From: a bacterium | GTDB lineage: Bacteria > AUK180 | DNA length: 16,373 nt | Assembly (NCBI GenBank): GCA_021162505.1 | Contig: JAGGYO010000344.1 | Coordinates: 1 to 16,373, forward strand | Direction of reading: 5' to 3' | Shown here: in pieces, positions 15,888-16,373 of the stretch | How positions within the stretch are numbered: the first letter of the stretch is position 1 | How the letters are laid out: each line of letters starts with the position of its first letter | The notes under the pieces: model-generated | What the model was told of the DNA's origin: nothing | What the model saw: only the letters and a program-made list of their open reading frames with translations | The model's database searches: none | Translations under genes and position numbers: made by a program

Positions 15888-16166
15888 TTATACCTTTCCC
15901 TTTTTTCTCCGATTTTTATGGATTTGTATATGCTTCTTTTTTGTAACAACTCTTGTGTTTTTTTCAGTTGTTTTTCCACCTTCGGAAACAGGTTTTACAT
16001 GATGAAGTTCTTTTCCTTTAGGTAATTTTCCGCTGGGGTGTCCTTTCTGCTTTATTACCTTTTTAACCTTTGCAGGGCTTCTCTCTTTCTTTACCTGCTC
16101 CTTTGTAACCCTCTTTTTTGCAGGCTTCTTCGTTGCTGGTGTCTTTGTGGTTTTCTTTTTTACCAT
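15888..16166 (-). CDS. Small, very basic HNH-like nuclease candidate
   Basis: A 92-residue protein with two parts. Residues 1-45 are a Lys/Ala/Thr/Pro-rich tail (KKTTKTPATKKPAKK...), like histone H1-type or other DNA-binding tails. Residues 46-92 carry an HNH pattern: ELHHVKPVSEGG (53-64), Asn70 in KNTRVV (69-74), then His79 and His83 in KKKHIQIH (76-83). The product has 29 Lys and 5 Arg (37% basic). No Cys pairs that would bind structural zinc are present, and the nuclease part is only about 45 residues. The start is firm: AGGAGG lies 5 nt before the ATG. It has its own gap upstream, so it is probably a separate unit from hsdR. It could be a nuclease, a toxin, or a DNA-binding relic of one. 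Confidence 0.78.
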   Translation of the reverse strand: MVKKKTTKTPATKKPAKKRVTKEQVKKERSPAKVKKVIKQKGHPSGKLPKGKELHHVKPVSEGGKTTEKNTRVVTKKKHIQIHKNRRKKGKV

Positions 16167-16170
16167 TAGA

Positions 16171-16177
16171 ACCTCCT
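16171..16177 (-). promoter_or_regulatory. Strong Shine-Dalgarno for the HNH-like gene
   Basis: AGGAGGT on the minus strand ends 4 nt before the ATG at 16166. It is evidence that this small basic frame is a translated gene. Confidence 0.8.
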
Positions 16178-16216
16178 ATATTAAAAAATCAAAATTAATC
16201 TTTACTAAAAATACCC

Positions 16217-16249
16217 ATAGTTAAGTTTTACACCTTAAAGCTTAACTAT
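16217..16249 (-). terminator. Perfect 9-bp inverted repeat: weak terminator or operator
   Basis: Arms ATAGTTAAG (16217-16225) and CTTAACTAT (16241-16249) flank a 15-nt spacer. On the minus strand five T (16207-16211) follow 5 nt after the stem. It lies between the stop at 16293 and the HNH start at 16166. It could end the upstream transcript or serve as a binding site in front of the HNH gene. The AT-rich stem and long loop make it a weak terminator. Confidence 0.45.
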
Positions 16250-16292
16250 CGTAAAAAATAATTAAGGTAATTTATTCTAAATAAATATTTTT

Positions 16293-16373
16293 TCATCTCA
16301 TACCTTTATAATCAGCAAAATACAATCTTAAATAATCATCAAATGCAAATGATTTATTTTTTCTGGGAGAAAA
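16293..16373 (-). CDS. C-terminal end of a gene running off the window
   Basis: The minus strand from the window end is open for 26 codons and then stops with TGA (16293-16295). The peptide (ending LRLYFADYKGMR) has a normal amino-acid mix, and the two other minus frames close sooner. It is followed, 44 nt later, by an inverted repeat that could be its terminator. I do not recognise the family from so short a piece, and a chance open frame is possible. Confidence 0.4.
   Translation of the reverse strand, partial: FSPRKNKSFAFDDYLRLYFADYKGMR

Noticed and set aside
16241..16298. Short minus-strand frame starting MKKYLF
   Set aside because: Only about 17 codons, it runs into the inverted repeat, and it has no other support.

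Overview
This window comes from an AT-rich bacterial genome. All supported genes lie on the minus strand. A predicted outer-membrane-type protein with a signal peptide and an aromatic-rich C-terminus, together with a DUF1573 lipoprotein, suggests a diderm (two-membrane) cell. The genes are Lys/Ile-rich and packed with almost no spacing, and the non-coding DNA is full of simple and palindromic repeats. This style fits an uncultured low-GC diderm lineage (for example WOR-3- or Cloacimonadota-like), but the lineage is an inference and cannot be fixed from this sequence alone.

Layout, left to right. Positions 1-562 contain no gene. They hold remnants of dispersed repeats and then an exact 320-bp tandem array: 40 units of 8 bp without an indel, with an 88-bp higher-order period. 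Positions 563-11600 hold nine genes read right to left as one apparent operon: ispH, thyX, ackA, a DUF1573 lipoprotein, dnaE, a predicted outer-membrane protein, accA, pfkA and folP. Junctions range from a 3-nt gap to a 50-nt overlap. A good sigma70-type promoter sits about 26 nt upstream of ispH. The dnaE-accA-pfkA core is an old conserved neighbourhood, also present in Bacillus, where accD precedes accA; here a membrane-protein gene occupies that slot.

Positions 11673-15529 hold a two-gene unit: hsdR (type I restriction motor/nuclease subunit) followed by a YgjP/DUF45 zinc metallopeptidase whose start touches the hsdR stop. No hsdM or hsdS is visible. Positions 15530-15887 have no gene and carry five REP-like hairpins of two subtypes in both orientations, including a duplicated 90-bp composite unit. 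Positions 15888-16166 encode a 92-residue, very basic protein with a compact HNH-like motif. The window ends with an inverted repeat and the C-terminal tail of another minus-strand reading frame.

How they work together: the operon joins isoprenoid (ispH), thymidylate (thyX), folate (folP), acetate/ATP (ackA), glycolytic (pfkA), fatty-acid (accA) and replication (dnaE) functions, a housekeeping growth cluster. thyX and folP are linked through folate metabolism. The right end (hsdR, metallopeptidase, HNH protein, REP array) is accessory and possibly defence-related. I did not find a clearly new system. The best candidates for a second look are the tiny basic HNH protein, the hsdR-metallopeptidase pair, and the two structured repeat arrays.
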